Of a stretch of DNA of 64,000 nt, positions 1 through 9,570 are shown piece by piece. This stretch comes from Halieaceae bacterium UBA4452 (GTDB lineage Bacteria; Pseudomonadota; Gammaproteobacteria; Pseudomonadales; Halieaceae). Both the position numbers and the translations under genes were made by a program. The notes under the pieces were generated by a model, which saw only the letters and a program-made list of their open reading frames with translations, was not told the DNA's origin and searched no databases. Location: the NCBI GenBank assembly GCA_002389505.1, contig DGPA01000044.1:295540-359539 (forward strand), given 5' to 3'. Each line of letters begins with the position of its first letter. Positions within the stretch are counted from its first letter, which is position 1.

Positions 1-16
1 CCGCTGAAACACTGGT

Positions 17-1300
17 CTATTCATCACCGCTAGCGGCTGCGTGTTCCTGATTTTGATAAACCATAAGTGGCTCGGAGTCACCTCTGATCACGCTTTCGTC
101 GATGACCAGCTTGACCACGTTGTTTTCAGAGGGAATGCTATACATGCTGTCAAGCAATACGCCCTCTAGAATCGAGCGCAGACCTCGAGCACCGGTTTTT
201 CTCTCCATCGCCCGTTCGGCTATAGCCCGCAGGCCATCTTCCCGGAAATCAATCTCGACATTTTCCATCTCAAACATTTTTGCATACTGCTTGGTCAGGG
301 CGTTGCGTGGCTCCGTAAGGATTTGTACGAGTGCGTCAATATCAAGCTCTTCGAGAGTGGCAATCACGGGCAACCGGCCAACAAATTCGGGAATTAACCC
401 GTATTGCACCAAGTCTTCGGGCTCAAGGTCCGTGAGCGCTTCACCAAACTTGCGGGAAACATCTTTACTTTTCACTTCCGCTGTGAACCCTATACCGCCT
501 TTCTCAGAGCGATTGCGGATGACCTTGTCCAATCCCGCGAACGCACCACCAACAATGAAGAGAATATTGCTGGTATCGACTTGCAAAAATTCCTGCTGCG
601 GGTGCTTCCGGCCCCCTTGGGGGGGTACCGAAGCGACGGTACCTTCTATTAACTTGAGCAGTGCCTGCTGCACGCCCTCGCCAGAGACATCTCGAGTAAT
701 TGAAGGGTTATCCGATTTACGCGATATTTTGTCGATCTCGTCGATATAAACGATGCCCATTTGGGCGCGTTCAACATCGTAATCGCACTTTTGGAGTAAT
801 TTTTGAATAATGTTCTCAACGTCCTCGCCCACATAACCCGCCTCGGTGAGTGTGGTGGCATCAGCGACGGTGAAAGGCACATCCAGTAAGCGCGCTAATG
901 TCTCTGCCAGCAAGGTTTTACCCGAACCCGTTGGGCCTACCAACAGGATATTTGACTTGCCTAATTCTACGTCGTCGGGCTTAGCCTGAGGCGCATAGCG
1001 TAATCGCTTATAGTGGTTGTATACGGCGACCGCCAGAACTCGCTTAGCCTTCTGCTGACCAATCACATATTGATCAAGAATATCATTGATCTCGTGAGGA
1101 ATAGGAAGCTTTTCAGCCGATGATTCTGCGGCATTTTCCTGTACTTCTTCGCGAATGATGTCGTTACACAGGTCAACACACTCATCGCAAATAAATACTG
1201 ATGGACCAGCAATAAGCTTTCGCACTTCATTCTGACTCTTTCCACAAAAAGAGCAGTAGAGTAGCTTTTCGCTATCGCCCGTTGTACTGTCGTTGGCCAT
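17..1300 (-). CDS. clpX: ATP-dependent Clp protease ATP-binding subunit ClpX
   Basis: AAA+ unfoldase that recognises, unfolds and feeds substrates into the ClpP chamber in the cytoplasm. The 427-residue product has the normal family length. The N-terminal zinc-binding domain shows Cys16, Cys19, Cys38 and Cys41 in a CxxC...CxxC array. A Walker A motif GPTGSGKT lies near residue 125, the pore loop GYVGED follows, and the Walker B stretch VYIDEIDK is intact. The ClpP-docking loop contains GIGF and the sensor-2 segment reads GARGLR. It is last in the tRNA-Leu/tig/clpP/clpX series, 99 bases after clpP, so co-expression with clpP is likely. Nothing is missing, and the call is secure. Confidence 0.98.
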   Translation of the reverse strand: MANDSTTGDSEKLLYCSFCGKSQNEVRKLIAGPSVFICDECVDLCNDIIREEVQENAAESSAEKLPIPHEINDILDQYVIGQQKAKRVLAVAVYNHYKRLRYAPQAKPDDVELGKSNILLVGPTGSGKTLLAETLARLLDVPFTVADATTLTEAGYVGEDVENIIQKLLQKCDYDVERAQMGIVYIDEIDKISRKSDNPSITRDVSGEGVQQALLKLIEGTVASVPPQGGRKHPQQEFLQVDTSNILFIVGGAFAGLDKVIRNRSEKGGIGFTAEVKSKDVSRKFGEALTDLEPEDLVQYGLIPEFVGRLPVIATLEELDIDALVQILTEPRNALTKQYAKMFEMENVEIDFREDGLRAIAERAMERKTGARGLRSILEGVLLDSMYSIPSENNVVKLVIDESVIRGDSEPLMVYQNQEHAAASGDE

Positions 1301-1399
1301 AAAACCCCACGCTTCTGGCGAGTAAATTAACGTCTACACCCCAAACCTTGATACGTTTTGCCGACCGATGCAAGTGGCCGTATCGATTTTTCGCCGCGT

Positions 1400-2035
1400 T
1401 TACGTCGATTCTTCCGATATCCGCGCCTGCACGACCTCATCGACCAGCCCATACTCAAGGCTCTGTTCGGCGTCCATGAAACGATCACGCTCGGTATCAC
1501 GCTCGATAACCTCGAGTGATTGACCTGTATGCTCGGCCATCAACCGATTCAGGCGTTCGCGAATAATAAGAATTTCACGCGCTTGGATGTCAATGTCTGT
1601 CGCCTGCCCCTGAGCACCGCCTGACGGCTGATGAATCATTGTTCGGGCATTGGGAAGGATCAACCGCTTGCCCTTAGTACCGCCGCCCAATAAAAACGCT
1701 CCCATGGACGCCGCCTGCCCGATGCACATGGTGCTGACGTCGGGCCTTATAAACTGCATTGTGTCATAAATCGACAAACCCGCCGTCACCGACCCACCGG
1801 GTGAATTGATATACAGGTGGATATCTTTATCGGGATTTTCCGACTCTAGAAATAGCAGCTGAGCGACAATAAGATTGGCCATGTAATCTTCTACTGGACC
1901 AACCAAGAACACCACCCGCTCCTTCAGCAAGCGCGAGTAAATATCGAACGAACGCTCGCCCCGAGCCGTTTGCTCGATAACCATGGGGACAAGGCCCAAG
2001 TTTTTTACGTCCGGTGGGGATAGGTCGTAGCTCAT
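1400..2035 (-). CDS. clpP: ATP-dependent Clp protease proteolytic subunit ClpP
   Basis: Serine peptidase that forms the double-heptamer degradation chamber used by ClpX and ClpA. The catalytic triad is visible as Ser110 in GQAASMGA, His135 in MIHQPSGG and Asp184 in RDTERDRF. The 211-residue length and the presence of a short N-terminal propeptide fit the gammaproteobacterial form. It lies 24 bases downstream of tig and upstream of clpX, the canonical order, so one transcript probably carries chaperone, peptidase and unfoldase. No oddity is seen. Confidence 0.98.
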   Translation of the reverse strand: MSYDLSPPDVKNLGLVPMVIEQTARGERSFDIYSRLLKERVVFLVGPVEDYMANLIVAQLLFLESENPDKDIHLYINSPGGSVTAGLSIYDTMQFIRPDVSTMCIGQAASMGAFLLGGGTKGKRLILPNARTMIHQPSGGAQGQATDIDIQAREILIIRERLNRLMAEHTGQSLEVIERDTERDRFMDAEQSLEYGLVDEVVQARISEEST

Positions 2036-2059
2036 TGTTTAACCTCATTATTTGGTGTT

Positions 2060-3391
2060 TTACAGTGGCCCTTGCTGGGGTCTGGCCGCCGCCAGCGCCT
2101 CTTGATAGCTACAGACGACCTCGGTCATCACCGCACCTTCAAGTACCTTATCCACCACTTGATCTTCCAATACGCGGGACTCTACCTGAGCTAGCTGCTC
2201 GTTCTCAGAATAATAATAATTGATGACTTCTTCAGGCTCTTGATAAGTCGATGCAATATCTTCGATCGCTTCCTTTACTTTAGCGGAATCTGCTTGCAAA
2301 TCGAACTGAGTAATCATTTCAGATAATAGAAGTCCCAATTTAATACGGCGCCCCGCCTGCTCTTTAAACATGTCGTCGGGTAAAATACTCTTTAAATCCA
2401 TATCTTGATTGGGCTGTCCACCAAATTGTTGAAACATTTGACTGCGCAGGGTATCTATTTCCTGCCCGATCAACGCCGATGGAATATCCAAGTCTTCATG
2501 TGCCGCAATAATGGCGTCCATCACCTGTTGCTTGACGTGATTTTGAATCGCATTTCGCAGCTCACGCTCCATATTTTTTTGCACTTCAGCGCGAAATACT
2601 GCCTCTCCTCCGCCGGTTACTCCGTAACTTTCGAACAGTGCATCATCAAGGGGGGCAAGCTCAGTGGCCTTCACCGCTTTAGCCGTGATCTTGAATTTTA
2701 CCTGCGCAGCCTGTAATTCTTCTTTCTGGTAATCGTCAGGGAAAGTAAGCTCTAGGGTTTTTTCATCACCCGCCGACATGCCAATCACCCCTTCTTCAAA
2801 GCCCGGTATCATGCGGCCGGAGCCCAGTTCTAGGTCTAGGTCTTCGCCGCTTCCGCCATCAAATTCCTCGCCGTCTCGGGTGCCGATAAAATCGATAACG
2901 ACGGTGTCACCGTCTTCGGCAGCACGATCAATCACCTCGAGAGAGCCTTGCTGCTTGCGAAAGATGCCAATAATTTCGTTGATATCGTCATCAGTGACGT
3001 CAGCAGTCGGTTTGTTAACCTCGAATCCGCTGACCTCATTGATAGTGATGGTTGGAAATATCTCGAAAATCGCCGTGAATTCTAGATCTTTACCTGCATC
3101 CAAACTCTTTGGCTCAATAGTGGGTTGACCCGCAGGACGGAGGTTTTCGGCCTGGACGGCTTCTTGAAACGACTGGCTAATGACCTCACCCAAAACCTCT
3201 TGGCGGACGCCAGCACCAAACCGCTGCTTCATAACGCGCATGGGCACTTTGCCTGGGCGGAACCCCGGTAGGCGAACATTCTGAGCGGCCTCACGCAAAC
3301 GCTGATCAACAGCGCCATCGACTCTATCGGCGGGGACCCCGACAGTGAGACGACGCTCCAACCCTGAAGTCGTTTCTATAGACACTTGCAT
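2060..3391 (-). CDS. tig: trigger factor, ribosome-associated chaperone and prolyl isomerase
   Basis: Chaperone that binds the ribosome exit tunnel and protects nascent chains. The ribosome-docking signature GFRPGKVP is at about residues 44-51. The FKBP-type peptidyl-prolyl isomerase domain follows at about 155-245, with DTVVIDFIGT and GFEEGVIGM. The C-terminal half is the helical arm domain. Length, 443 residues, is typical. The start at 3391 is preceded by a good AGGAG ribosome site 7-8 bases upstream. A tRNA-Leu gene lies 74 bases upstream on the same strand, and clpP and clpX follow, so a shared transcript is plausible. Confidence 0.98.
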   Translation of the reverse strand: MQVSIETTSGLERRLTVGVPADRVDGAVDQRLREAAQNVRLPGFRPGKVPMRVMKQRFGAGVRQEVLGEVISQSFQEAVQAENLRPAGQPTIEPKSLDAGKDLEFTAIFEIFPTITINEVSGFEVNKPTADVTDDDINEIIGIFRKQQGSLEVIDRAAEDGDTVVIDFIGTRDGEEFDGGSGEDLDLELGSGRMIPGFEEGVIGMSAGDEKTLELTFPDDYQKEELQAAQVKFKITAKAVKATELAPLDDALFESYGVTGGGEAVFRAEVQKNMERELRNAIQNHVKQQVMDAIIAAHEDLDIPSALIGQEIDTLRSQMFQQFGGQPNQDMDLKSILPDDMFKEQAGRRIKLGLLLSEMITQFDLQADSAKVKEAIEDIASTYQEPEEVINYYYSENEQLAQVESRVLEDQVVDKVLEGAVMTEVVCSYQEALAAARPQQGPL

Positions 3392-3465
3392 GGTCCACTC
3401 CTGACAATAAATCCACTAGCTAAGGGAGCAATGGCGTAGCACTACCCTTGGGCTATCCACCATAA

Positions 3466-3550
<85 letters not shown>

Positions 3551-3815
3551 ATACCCAACCGCTTGGACCACACCCAGCGCGCGGCAATCCAAGGGCGCGG
3601 ATGTTCTCACAGCCCGCAGAGAGTTTCAACGCGTCAATCAACCTCTTCTACGCTGCTACGCTGGTCGGCCTAGCAAGCGAACGAAAAAAGCTATATTAAT
3701 TAGTAATTTATGGGTTATTTGAAAAGTGATGTGTAGGTGATAAGGCGCCGTCATATCCCCATGCTACTCACTGGCCGATCTGGAGCGATATGTTTCCCCG
3801 GCTCCTAGGCGCTGG

Positions 3816-4160
3816 CTACAACGTATGAGTCTGCCGTTCAGAGTTGAGGGACCCCCCCAAATGGTTTTCTATTTTGGCATTCGCCGCGGCGTCTTGTTCG
3901 GAAAACTGCACGCCGATACCCGCCTTCCGATTACCTTGTGCACCGGCGGGGGTCATCCATACGACCCGACCAGCAATTGGGATTTTCTCCGGTTCGTCCA
4001 TCAGTGTAAGCAGCATGAATACTTCATCGCCAATACTGTAATGCTTATTTGTGGGCACGAACAAACCACCGTTCTGTAAAAAAGGCATATACGCTGCATA
4101 CAAGACGGCTTTATCTTTGATGGTTAACGACAAGATGCCCTGCCGAGTGCCCTCGCTCAT
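3816..4160 (-). CDS. pilZ: PilZ domain protein, type IV pilus biogenesis family
   Basis: The 114-residue protein is a stand-alone PilZ-domain protein, the type needed in several gammaproteobacteria for type IV pilus assembly. The family's characteristic glycine-rich core and the GIGVQF segment near the C-terminus are visible. The RxxxR c-di-GMP motif of canonical PilZ receptors is not evident, as is usual for this subgroup, so it probably acts by protein contacts. It follows holB by 63 bases, the conserved tmk-holB-pilZ order, which supports the name. Its role in this organism is inferred. Confidence 0.9.
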   Translation of the reverse strand: MSEGTRQGILSLTIKDKAVLYAAYMPFLQNGGLFVPTNKHYSIGDEVFMLLTLMDEPEKIPIAGRVVWMTPAGAQGNRKAGIGVQFSEQDAAANAKIENHLGGSLNSERQTHTL

Positions 4161-4223
4161 AACACGCTGCGTCCCAGTGAAAACTCAAGACTACAACAAC
4201 TGTGAGGGGCTTGCATATGAACT

Positions 4224-5183
4224 TTAGCCCTTTTGTCGGAATGCACCCGCGCGCATAAACACGTGCAGCAGTAATCCCTCGTATGCAAGGTTTAATCCCA
4301 AACGTATGGCAGCACGCCATCGGGCTACGTCGTCGCAAAGCTCAAATAGACCTTGCTGCTGTTGCAAGCTTCTCTTATCACTCGCTTTTAAGCGCTCCTG
4401 CAATACTGCAAGCACCGTATCGAGAACGAAATCGAGGTCAAGCTTAGATAGCACTGAAACCCCAGCGCCAGGCGCCAGTTCACCCAATAACACCTGCTCA
4501 ATCGTCAGGCGAATGTTGCCTATCGCTTCGAGTGAGTCGCTTTCTAAGAGCGCTAGCGCGGATATCACCTTAGCGTTGGTCAATTCAAGCGCACGGTGTG
4601 CTTGAACTCGATCATTACCCTGCGCCGTTAACCATTCTAAGGCTTCATCTTCGCTCGGAGCAGGCAACAATAGTGATTGGCAGCGAGAGCGAATAGTGGC
4701 AGGCAAATCCCCTGGGCGATGACACACAAGGCAGACGAAGCTATCACCTGCAGGTTCCTCAAGGGTTTTCAATATCGCATTAGCGGCCGAAGCCGTCATA
4801 GCCTCAGCAGGTGAAATAGCGAGGATTTTATGGGTGCCGTAGCCGGCAGTTTGCTGCATAAATCGGATAGCTTCACGAACAGGCTCAATGCCAATCGCTC
4901 GCTTTCCTGCTTCGGGGACTAGCCAACGAACGTCACCGTGATTACCTGCTCGCATGAGCTCGCAGCTATTACAATGCCCACATGCCCCCTCGCCTGTGTG
5001 TTTGCACACTAACGCCGAAGTCAATGTGGCGGCAAATGCCTGCTTACCACTCCCCTCTGGACCGATTAGCATTAATGCATGGGGGAGCCGCTGATGGCGG
5101 TATGTTGCAAGAATTTTTTGAAATGCCTCCGCGTGCCATGGCAGTGGCTGATCAGCCCATTCACCCCCTTTATTGGTCAACAT
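4224..5183 (-). CDS. holB: DNA polymerase III delta prime subunit HolB
   Basis: Clamp-loader subunit that, with gamma/tau and delta, loads the beta clamp on DNA. The 319-residue protein shows an AAA+ fold with a P-loop-like GPEGSGKQ near residue 42 and a four-cysteine zinc module around CKHTGEGACGHCNSC. The sensor-like SRCQSLL segment, typical of delta prime and gamma, is present. Its start overlaps the end of tmk by 14 bases, indicating translational coupling, and pilZ follows. The neighbourhood and motifs make the assignment firm. Confidence 0.95.
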   Translation of the reverse strand: MLTNKGGEWADQPLPWHAEAFQKILATYRHQRLPHALMLIGPEGSGKQAFAATLTSALVCKHTGEGACGHCNSCELMRAGNHGDVRWLVPEAGKRAIGIEPVREAIRFMQQTAGYGTHKILAISPAEAMTASAANAILKTLEEPAGDSFVCLVCHRPGDLPATIRSRCQSLLLPAPSEDEALEWLTAQGNDRVQAHRALELTNAKVISALALLESDSLEAIGNIRLTIEQVLLGELAPGAGVSVLSKLDLDFVLDTVLAVLQERLKASDKRSLQQQQGLFELCDDVARWRAAIRLGLNLAYEGLLLHVFMRAGAFRQKG

Positions 5184-5832
5184 GTGCTTGCATCCAGGGA
5201 GTTAAACCCTCTATCAACTGGTCTTGTACTTGTTTGAGGCTCTGGCTCGCATCAACCACCAGCCAGCGATCGGGCTCAAGTGTAGTCCTAGACAAATAGC
5301 CTTCTCTAACACGATTAAAAAACTGCTCACCTTCAACCTCAAATCGATCTAATGCCGCTCGCTGCGATGCGCGCTCCAGTCCAACGCTCGGAGGTAAATC
5401 CAACAAAACGCTAAAGCTGGGGCGCACCTGACCTTGTACCAGTAACTCCAGCGTCGCAATAGCGTCCAACGACAATCCACGTGCAAACCCTTGATAGGCG
5501 TAGGTGGCATCCGTAAAGCGATCGCAAAGCACCCAGCGACCCGCCGCTAAGGCAGGCTCAATAACGTCTTGAATATGTTGCGCTCGCGCAGCAAATATCA
5601 GCAGCAGCTCTGCCATAGCGGACGGCGCCGTCGGTCCTTCAGCGAGTAACAAACCACGTATAGCTTCACCTATCGGGGTACCACCCGGCTCCCTGGTGAC
5701 GCAGACATCAAGCCCATGAGCGCGTAATAGCGCCTCAATACACGCAAGATTAGTCGATTTACCAACACCCTCACCCCCTTCTAGCGTCAGTAAATGACCG
5801 CGCCGATCAACAGTGCCCGCTGATTCAGTCAT
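5170..5832 (-). CDS. tmk: thymidylate kinase
   Basis: Phosphorylates dTMP to dTDP in pyrimidine nucleotide synthesis. The P-loop GGEGVGKST is near residue 20, the DR(Y/F) motif appears as DRFTDATYAYQG, and a LID region follows. I start at the ATG at 5832 (220 residues), which has an AAGGG ribosome site and places the P-loop where the family has it. An upstream extension to 5925 would add 31 unrelated residues. It lies between mltG and holB as in many relatives. Confidence 0.96.
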   Translation of the reverse strand: MTESAGTVDRRGHLLTLEGGEGVGKSTNLACIEALLRAHGLDVCVTREPGGTPIGEAIRGLLLAEGPTAPSAMAELLLIFAARAQHIQDVIEPALAAGRWVLCDRFTDATYAYQGFARGLSLDAIATLELLVQGQVRPSFSVLLDLPPSVGLERASQRAALDRFEVEGEQFFNRVREGYLSRTTLEPDRWLVVDASQSLKQVQDQLIEGLTPWMQAHVDQ

Positions 5833-5951
5833 GGTCGTGACCCTTTCCGTTGACGCGCATAACTCTGGGTCTCTTGGTAACACCAGTGATAGACGATGAA
5901 CTTGCCAGATGACTGGCTGCCTCAACCCTATGCCGTCGCTTATTCATGGGA

Positions 5952-7001
5952 CTAGGTAGCCGGCGTCGAGCGATAATCACTGCGACGCTGTAACTGATAA
6001 CGTCGAACATTGCTCTGATGTGCTTCAAGGGTGGGTGCAAAGGAGTGATAGCCATCACCCTTTCCGACAAAGTACAGGGCATCCCCCTGCTGAGGGTTAA
6101 CCACGGCTTTTATCGCTTGGATACCCGGTAGCGCAATGGGTGTCGGGGGCAGCCCCGAAATTTGATAGGTATTCCATCGATTCGCCTTATCCCGCAAATG
6201 ACGATGGCGTAAGTTACCATCAAAATCGACGCCAAGGCCGTAAATGACGCTAGGGTCGGTTTGTAGTCGCATACCTTTTTGTAAGCGCCGTATGAATACA
6301 CCCGCTATTAAGGGGCGCTCCGCTGGGACCGACGTCTCGCGCTCGACAATAGAGGCAAGGATAAGCGCCTCATAGGAATTGACTAATGGCAAATCCGAGG
6401 CGCGCTGCTGCCAGGTGCGGTCGAGGGCGTTGTCCATGAGCTCGTGGGCCCGCCGGAGGATATCCGCATCAGTATTGCCTTTGACAAAGTGATAGGTCTC
6501 AGGCAGAAACCAACCTTCAGGTGATTCGTTCGGCGCGACAATGGCCGCCACTACTGGATCTTTGCTATCTTCAATAATGCGTTCTAGCTGCGGCGTACCG
6601 TGAAGAATATCAAGTGCCTGCGCCAAGGTAATCCCTTCTGGTAATGTTACTTTATAGCGGATAACGCGACCGTCATTAAACATCTGCAGCAACTGTTTAA
6701 CCGTGGTACTCGGCTCAATAGGGTATTCACCTACTTGAATGCCGCGATCAAGATCGGCCCATTTAGCCCACCAGCCCACCAATTTCGGATAGCGGATACT
6801 GCCGTCAACTGCGAGGGCTTGCAGTATCGATCCTAAACTCTGTCCCGCCTCTACCGTCAGCACGGATGTTGGCTCACTGGGGGCTATGGTCTGCTCCACC
6901 AGAGCTGCCCACCAGCGAAAGCCAAGCCAGCAACCCACCGACAATAGGAGGCTACAAATTAAGGCAAGGCCGAAAATTCGCCGCCCACTGATCGTTGTCA
7001 T
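5952..7001 (-). CDS. mltG: endolytic murein transglycosylase MltG
   Basis: Inner-membrane lytic transglycosylase that cuts nascent glycan strands and may terminate their elongation. The 349-residue protein has one N-terminal membrane segment (about residues 9-28), a LysM-like region, and the YceG catalytic domain with the family Glu in ASIVERET. The conserved GLPPTPIALPG stretch is near the C-terminus. It lies between pabC and tmk, as in E. coli and Pseudomonas, with a 17-base gap to pabC, so it is part of the long fatty-acid/envelope operon. Confidence 0.96.
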   Translation of the reverse strand: MTTISGRRIFGLALICSLLLSVGCWLGFRWWAALVEQTIAPSEPTSVLTVEAGQSLGSILQALAVDGSIRYPKLVGWWAKWADLDRGIQVGEYPIEPSTTVKQLLQMFNDGRVIRYKVTLPEGITLAQALDILHGTPQLERIIEDSKDPVVAAIVAPNESPEGWFLPETYHFVKGNTDADILRRAHELMDNALDRTWQQRASDLPLVNSYEALILASIVERETSVPAERPLIAGVFIRRLQKGMRLQTDPSVIYGLGVDFDGNLRHRHLRDKANRWNTYQISGLPPTPIALPGIQAIKAVVNPQQGDALYFVGKGDGYHSFAPTLEAHQSNVRRYQLQRRSDYRSTPAT

Positions 7002-7018
7002 CGGATAGCCATCGTTAC

Positions 7019-7894
7019 CTATGATTGTTCGGTAGATAAGTGCCGACCATGGTTATATTCCAGTCCATGAATCCCTTGCCGAAGTGTCTCAGCTGCACCG
7101 AATGATGTAAATGCTATTGTCCGATTGGCCAGTTGGATGCTGGCTATGGACCGAATGCCAATCAGGCTGTTACAGATAAACGCTTCATCAAAATCATCCA
7201 GCGACTGTTGCTCAACAGTGCCTTGGTGCACGGTGAAACCGTGCCGTGACGCCAGCTCGTCGATGAGGTAGCGTCGGCGCGTGCCGGCAATGCCGTGGGC
7301 ACTCAGATTGGGCGTGAACAACGCGCCCTCCCGCCGAAAGAATACATTTCCGGCTGTGGCAGACACCACGGCTCCGTTGAGATTAGTCATGATTAAGTCA
7401 TCGTGCCCGGACACCGCCACTTGATGCGCAGCCAGCACTTGTTCCGTTCGGGTTAACAACTTGTGGCCGCTCAATGCGGGCTGTTCAGGCCAGCTAATAT
7501 CGGCAACGCCCATCTTCGCGGGGGGTGCATTGGCCGGTAAGCCCGTCGTTAATCGGGCCAATACACGCGGCTGAGTGTTAACGTTGGGAGCATATCCTCG
7601 AGGGCCAGAGCCTCGAGTTACTGTCAGTCGCAATGAAGCACCATCGCCAAGCCCTTGATGCGATAAACCCCATCGACTCACCGCCTCTAGCGCTTGAGCT
7701 GCTGTCTTAGCGGCGTTTGGGAACAGGAGACACGCCAAGCCCAGTGCCAGCCGTTCTTGGTGATAGTTGGCTAGGCAGACGCGCCCATGCTCGATACGTA
7801 AGGTTTCGAATACACCATCGGCGAAGGCCAGACCTCGGTCATCGGCAGGCACGTAACCATTCTCGTCGCCGTCGATCCAAAACCATTCGGCCAT
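7019..7894 (-). CDS. pabC: aminodeoxychorismate lyase
   Basis: PLP enzyme of fold type IV that converts 4-amino-4-deoxychorismate to p-aminobenzoate and pyruvate for folate synthesis. The family start DDRGLAFADGVFETLR is at about residues 18-33. The PLP-binding lysine is probably the one in SGHKLLTRTEQV. A C-terminal segment resembling the conserved NS(L/I)xGI(R) reads CNSLIGIRS. The 291 residues are slightly longer than the usual ~270 at the C-terminus. It is 8 bases downstream of fabF, in the conserved fabF-pabC-mltG order. Confidence 0.93.
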   Translation of the reverse strand: MAEWFWIDGDENGYVPADDRGLAFADGVFETLRIEHGRVCLANYHQERLALGLACLLFPNAAKTAAQALEAVSRWGLSHQGLGDGASLRLTVTRGSGPRGYAPNVNTQPRVLARLTTGLPANAPPAKMGVADISWPEQPALSGHKLLTRTEQVLAAHQVAVSGHDDLIMTNLNGAVVSATAGNVFFRREGALFTPNLSAHGIAGTRRRYLIDELASRHGFTVHQGTVEQQSLDDFDEAFICNSLIGIRSIASIQLANRTIAFTSFGAAETLRQGIHGLEYNHGRHLSTEQS

Positions 7895-7902
7895 GAGGGT
7901 GG

Positions 7903-9144
7903 TTACTTCAACTGGCTGAAGAGGAGCGATCCGTTGGTACCACCAAAGCCGAAAGAATTACTCAGGGCATGATGAATAGGCAACTCTTGGGCACGATTTG
8001 CAACGTAGTTGAGATCACAGCCTTGGTCGGGGTTATGCAAATTGATAGTGGGCGGTGCAATCCCGTCGCGGATGGCGAGAATGGAAAACACCGCCTCAAC
8101 CGCGCCGGCTGCACCCAGCAAATGACCAATCATTGATTTCGTAGAGCTGACCGCCACCGCTTTGGCCGCTGAACCAAACACTGATTTTACCGCCATTGTT
8201 TCGGCGAGATCACCAGCGAGAGTCGACGTTCCATGGGCGTTGATGTAGTGCACATCCGCAGGGTTTACACGGGCATCTGCCAGTGCATTTGTCATCGCGG
8301 TAGCAGCTCCCCGACCATCCTCGGGGGGCGAGGTCATGTGATACGCGTCCCCACTCATACCAAACCCGCTCACTTCTGCATAAATGGCAGCGCCGCGCTC
8401 GGTGGCGCTGTCGAGCGATTCCAGCATCAGCACCGCCGCACCATCGCCCAGGACAAATCCATCACGATCCACGTCCCACGGGCGAGACGCTGCGGTCGGG
8501 TCATCATTTCGTCTCGATAACGCTCGCGCAGCCGCAAACCCACCAAGACCGACCTGCGTTGTTGCCATTTCAGCACCACCGACCAGCATGGCATCGGCGT
8601 CGCCGCTGGCAATTAATCGTGCGCCCAACCCAATGTTATGCGTGCCTGAGGTGCAGGCAGTCACTATCGCCAGATTCGGGCCTCGCATATCGAACATGAC
8701 TGACAAATTACCGCTGATCATGTTGATAATGGCACCTGGGACGAAAAACGGCGATATCTTTCGTGGTCCTGAAGCTGAGACCAGCTGGGTATTACGTTCA
8801 ATCGAGCCTATACCGCCTATCCCTGAACCGATGGCACAGCCCACACGCTTGTTATTAACGTCGCTAATCTCTAATCCGCTGTCTCGGAATGCTTGAATAC
8901 CGGCGACCATGCCAAATTGAACAAAGAGATCCATCCGTTTTGCGTCTTTCAGTGCTATGTAACCATCGGTCGAGAAATTTTTCACCGAGCAACTAAAGCG
9001 CGTACTAAACGCCTCAGTATCGAAAGATTCTATAGATGCCGCCCCACTCACGCCGTTGCAGATGTTTTTCCAGCTGGTATCAACGTCTAGACCCACCGGT
9101 GACACCATTCCGAGACCTGTGACTACGACACGTTTGCCCTGCAT
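7903..9144 (-). CDS. fabF: beta-ketoacyl-ACP synthase II
   Basis: Condenses malonyl-ACP with growing acyl-ACP in type II fatty-acid elongation. The Cys-His-His triad is visible: Cys164 in TACTSG, His in NAHGTST and His in IGHLLGAAG. The start at 9144 (413 residues) has a strong GGGGGAG ribosome site; an upstream frame to 9183 adds 13 unrelated residues that run into a terminator. It follows acpP but is separated by an intrinsic terminator (9182-9211), so expression probably depends on read-through or a local promoter. Confidence 0.97.
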   Translation of the reverse strand: MQGKRVVVTGLGMVSPVGLDVDTSWKNICNGVSGAASIESFDTEAFSTRFSCSVKNFSTDGYIALKDAKRMDLFVQFGMVAGIQAFRDSGLEISDVNNKRVGCAIGSGIGGIGSIERNTQLVSASGPRKISPFFVPGAIINMISGNLSVMFDMRGPNLAIVTACTSGTHNIGLGARLIASGDADAMLVGGAEMATTQVGLGGFAAARALSRRNDDPTAASRPWDVDRDGFVLGDGAAVLMLESLDSATERGAAIYAEVSGFGMSGDAYHMTSPPEDGRGAATAMTNALADARVNPADVHYINAHGTSTLAGDLAETMAVKSVFGSAAKAVAVSSTKSMIGHLLGAAGAVEAVFSILAIRDGIAPPTINLHNPDQGCDLNYVANRAQELPIHHALSNSFGFGGTNGSLLFSQLK

Positions 9145-9181
9145 GTACTCCCCCCTACGTGGTGGCCGACGAATCCAACAC

Positions 9182-9211
9182 AAAAAAGCCGCTCTACAAC
9201 GTAGAACGGCT
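9182..9211 (-). terminator. intrinsic terminator between acpP and fabF
   Basis: On the minus strand an 11-bp stem AGCCGTTCTAC/GTAGAGCGGCT (one T-G pair) closes a 3-base loop and is followed at once by six T residues. It lies 22 bases after the acpP stop codon and 38 bases before the fabF start. This is a textbook intrinsic terminator placed inside the fatty-acid operon. It could let acpP be made in excess over downstream genes. Confidence 0.85.
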
Positions 9212-9233
9212 GCTCACTACCGACTCTAGAATG

Positions 9234-9470
9234 TCAGGCGAGATTTTCGTTAATATAACTAATAGCTAGCTGTACGGTAGTGATTTTCTCGGCTTCTTCG
9301 TCTGGAATTTCAGTCTCGAATTCCTCTTCAAGGGCCATTACCAGCTCCACCGTATCGAGTGAGTCTGCACCGAGATCATCCACAAAGGATGCTTCGTTTC
9401 GGACTTCGTCATCCTTGACACCCAACTGCTCTGCGACGATTTTTCTAACGCGCTCTTCAATGCTACTCAT
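9234..9470 (-). CDS. acpP: acyl carrier protein
   Basis: Small acidic carrier that holds acyl chains on a 4'-phosphopantetheine arm. The 78-residue product shows the DSL attachment motif with Ser37 in GADSLD. I use the ATG at 9470, which gives the family N-terminus MSSIEERVRKI; an upstream extension to 9524 lacks similarity to carrier proteins. It lies between fabG and fabF, and a strong terminator directly follows it. Confidence 0.98.
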   Translation of the reverse strand: MSSIEERVRKIVAEQLGVKDDEVRNEASFVDDLGADSLDTVELVMALEEEFETEIPDEEAEKITTVQLAISYINENLA

Positions 9471-9570
9471 TGTCTGTTTGTTTCTCCACGTTGTAGTACG
9501 GGCGCTTGCCCAATTAATGAACACATTTTACTCTGATTTCATCAAAGTGAAACCCTTGACATTTGGGAAA

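Noticed and set aside
102..749. Antisense open frame opposite clpX
   Set aside because: The clpX reading is complete and conserved; the opposite frame shows no domain or ribosome site.
8384..8896. Antisense frame opposite fabF (170 codons)
   Set aside because: Pro/Ser-rich shadow of the fabF coding sequence with no start signal.
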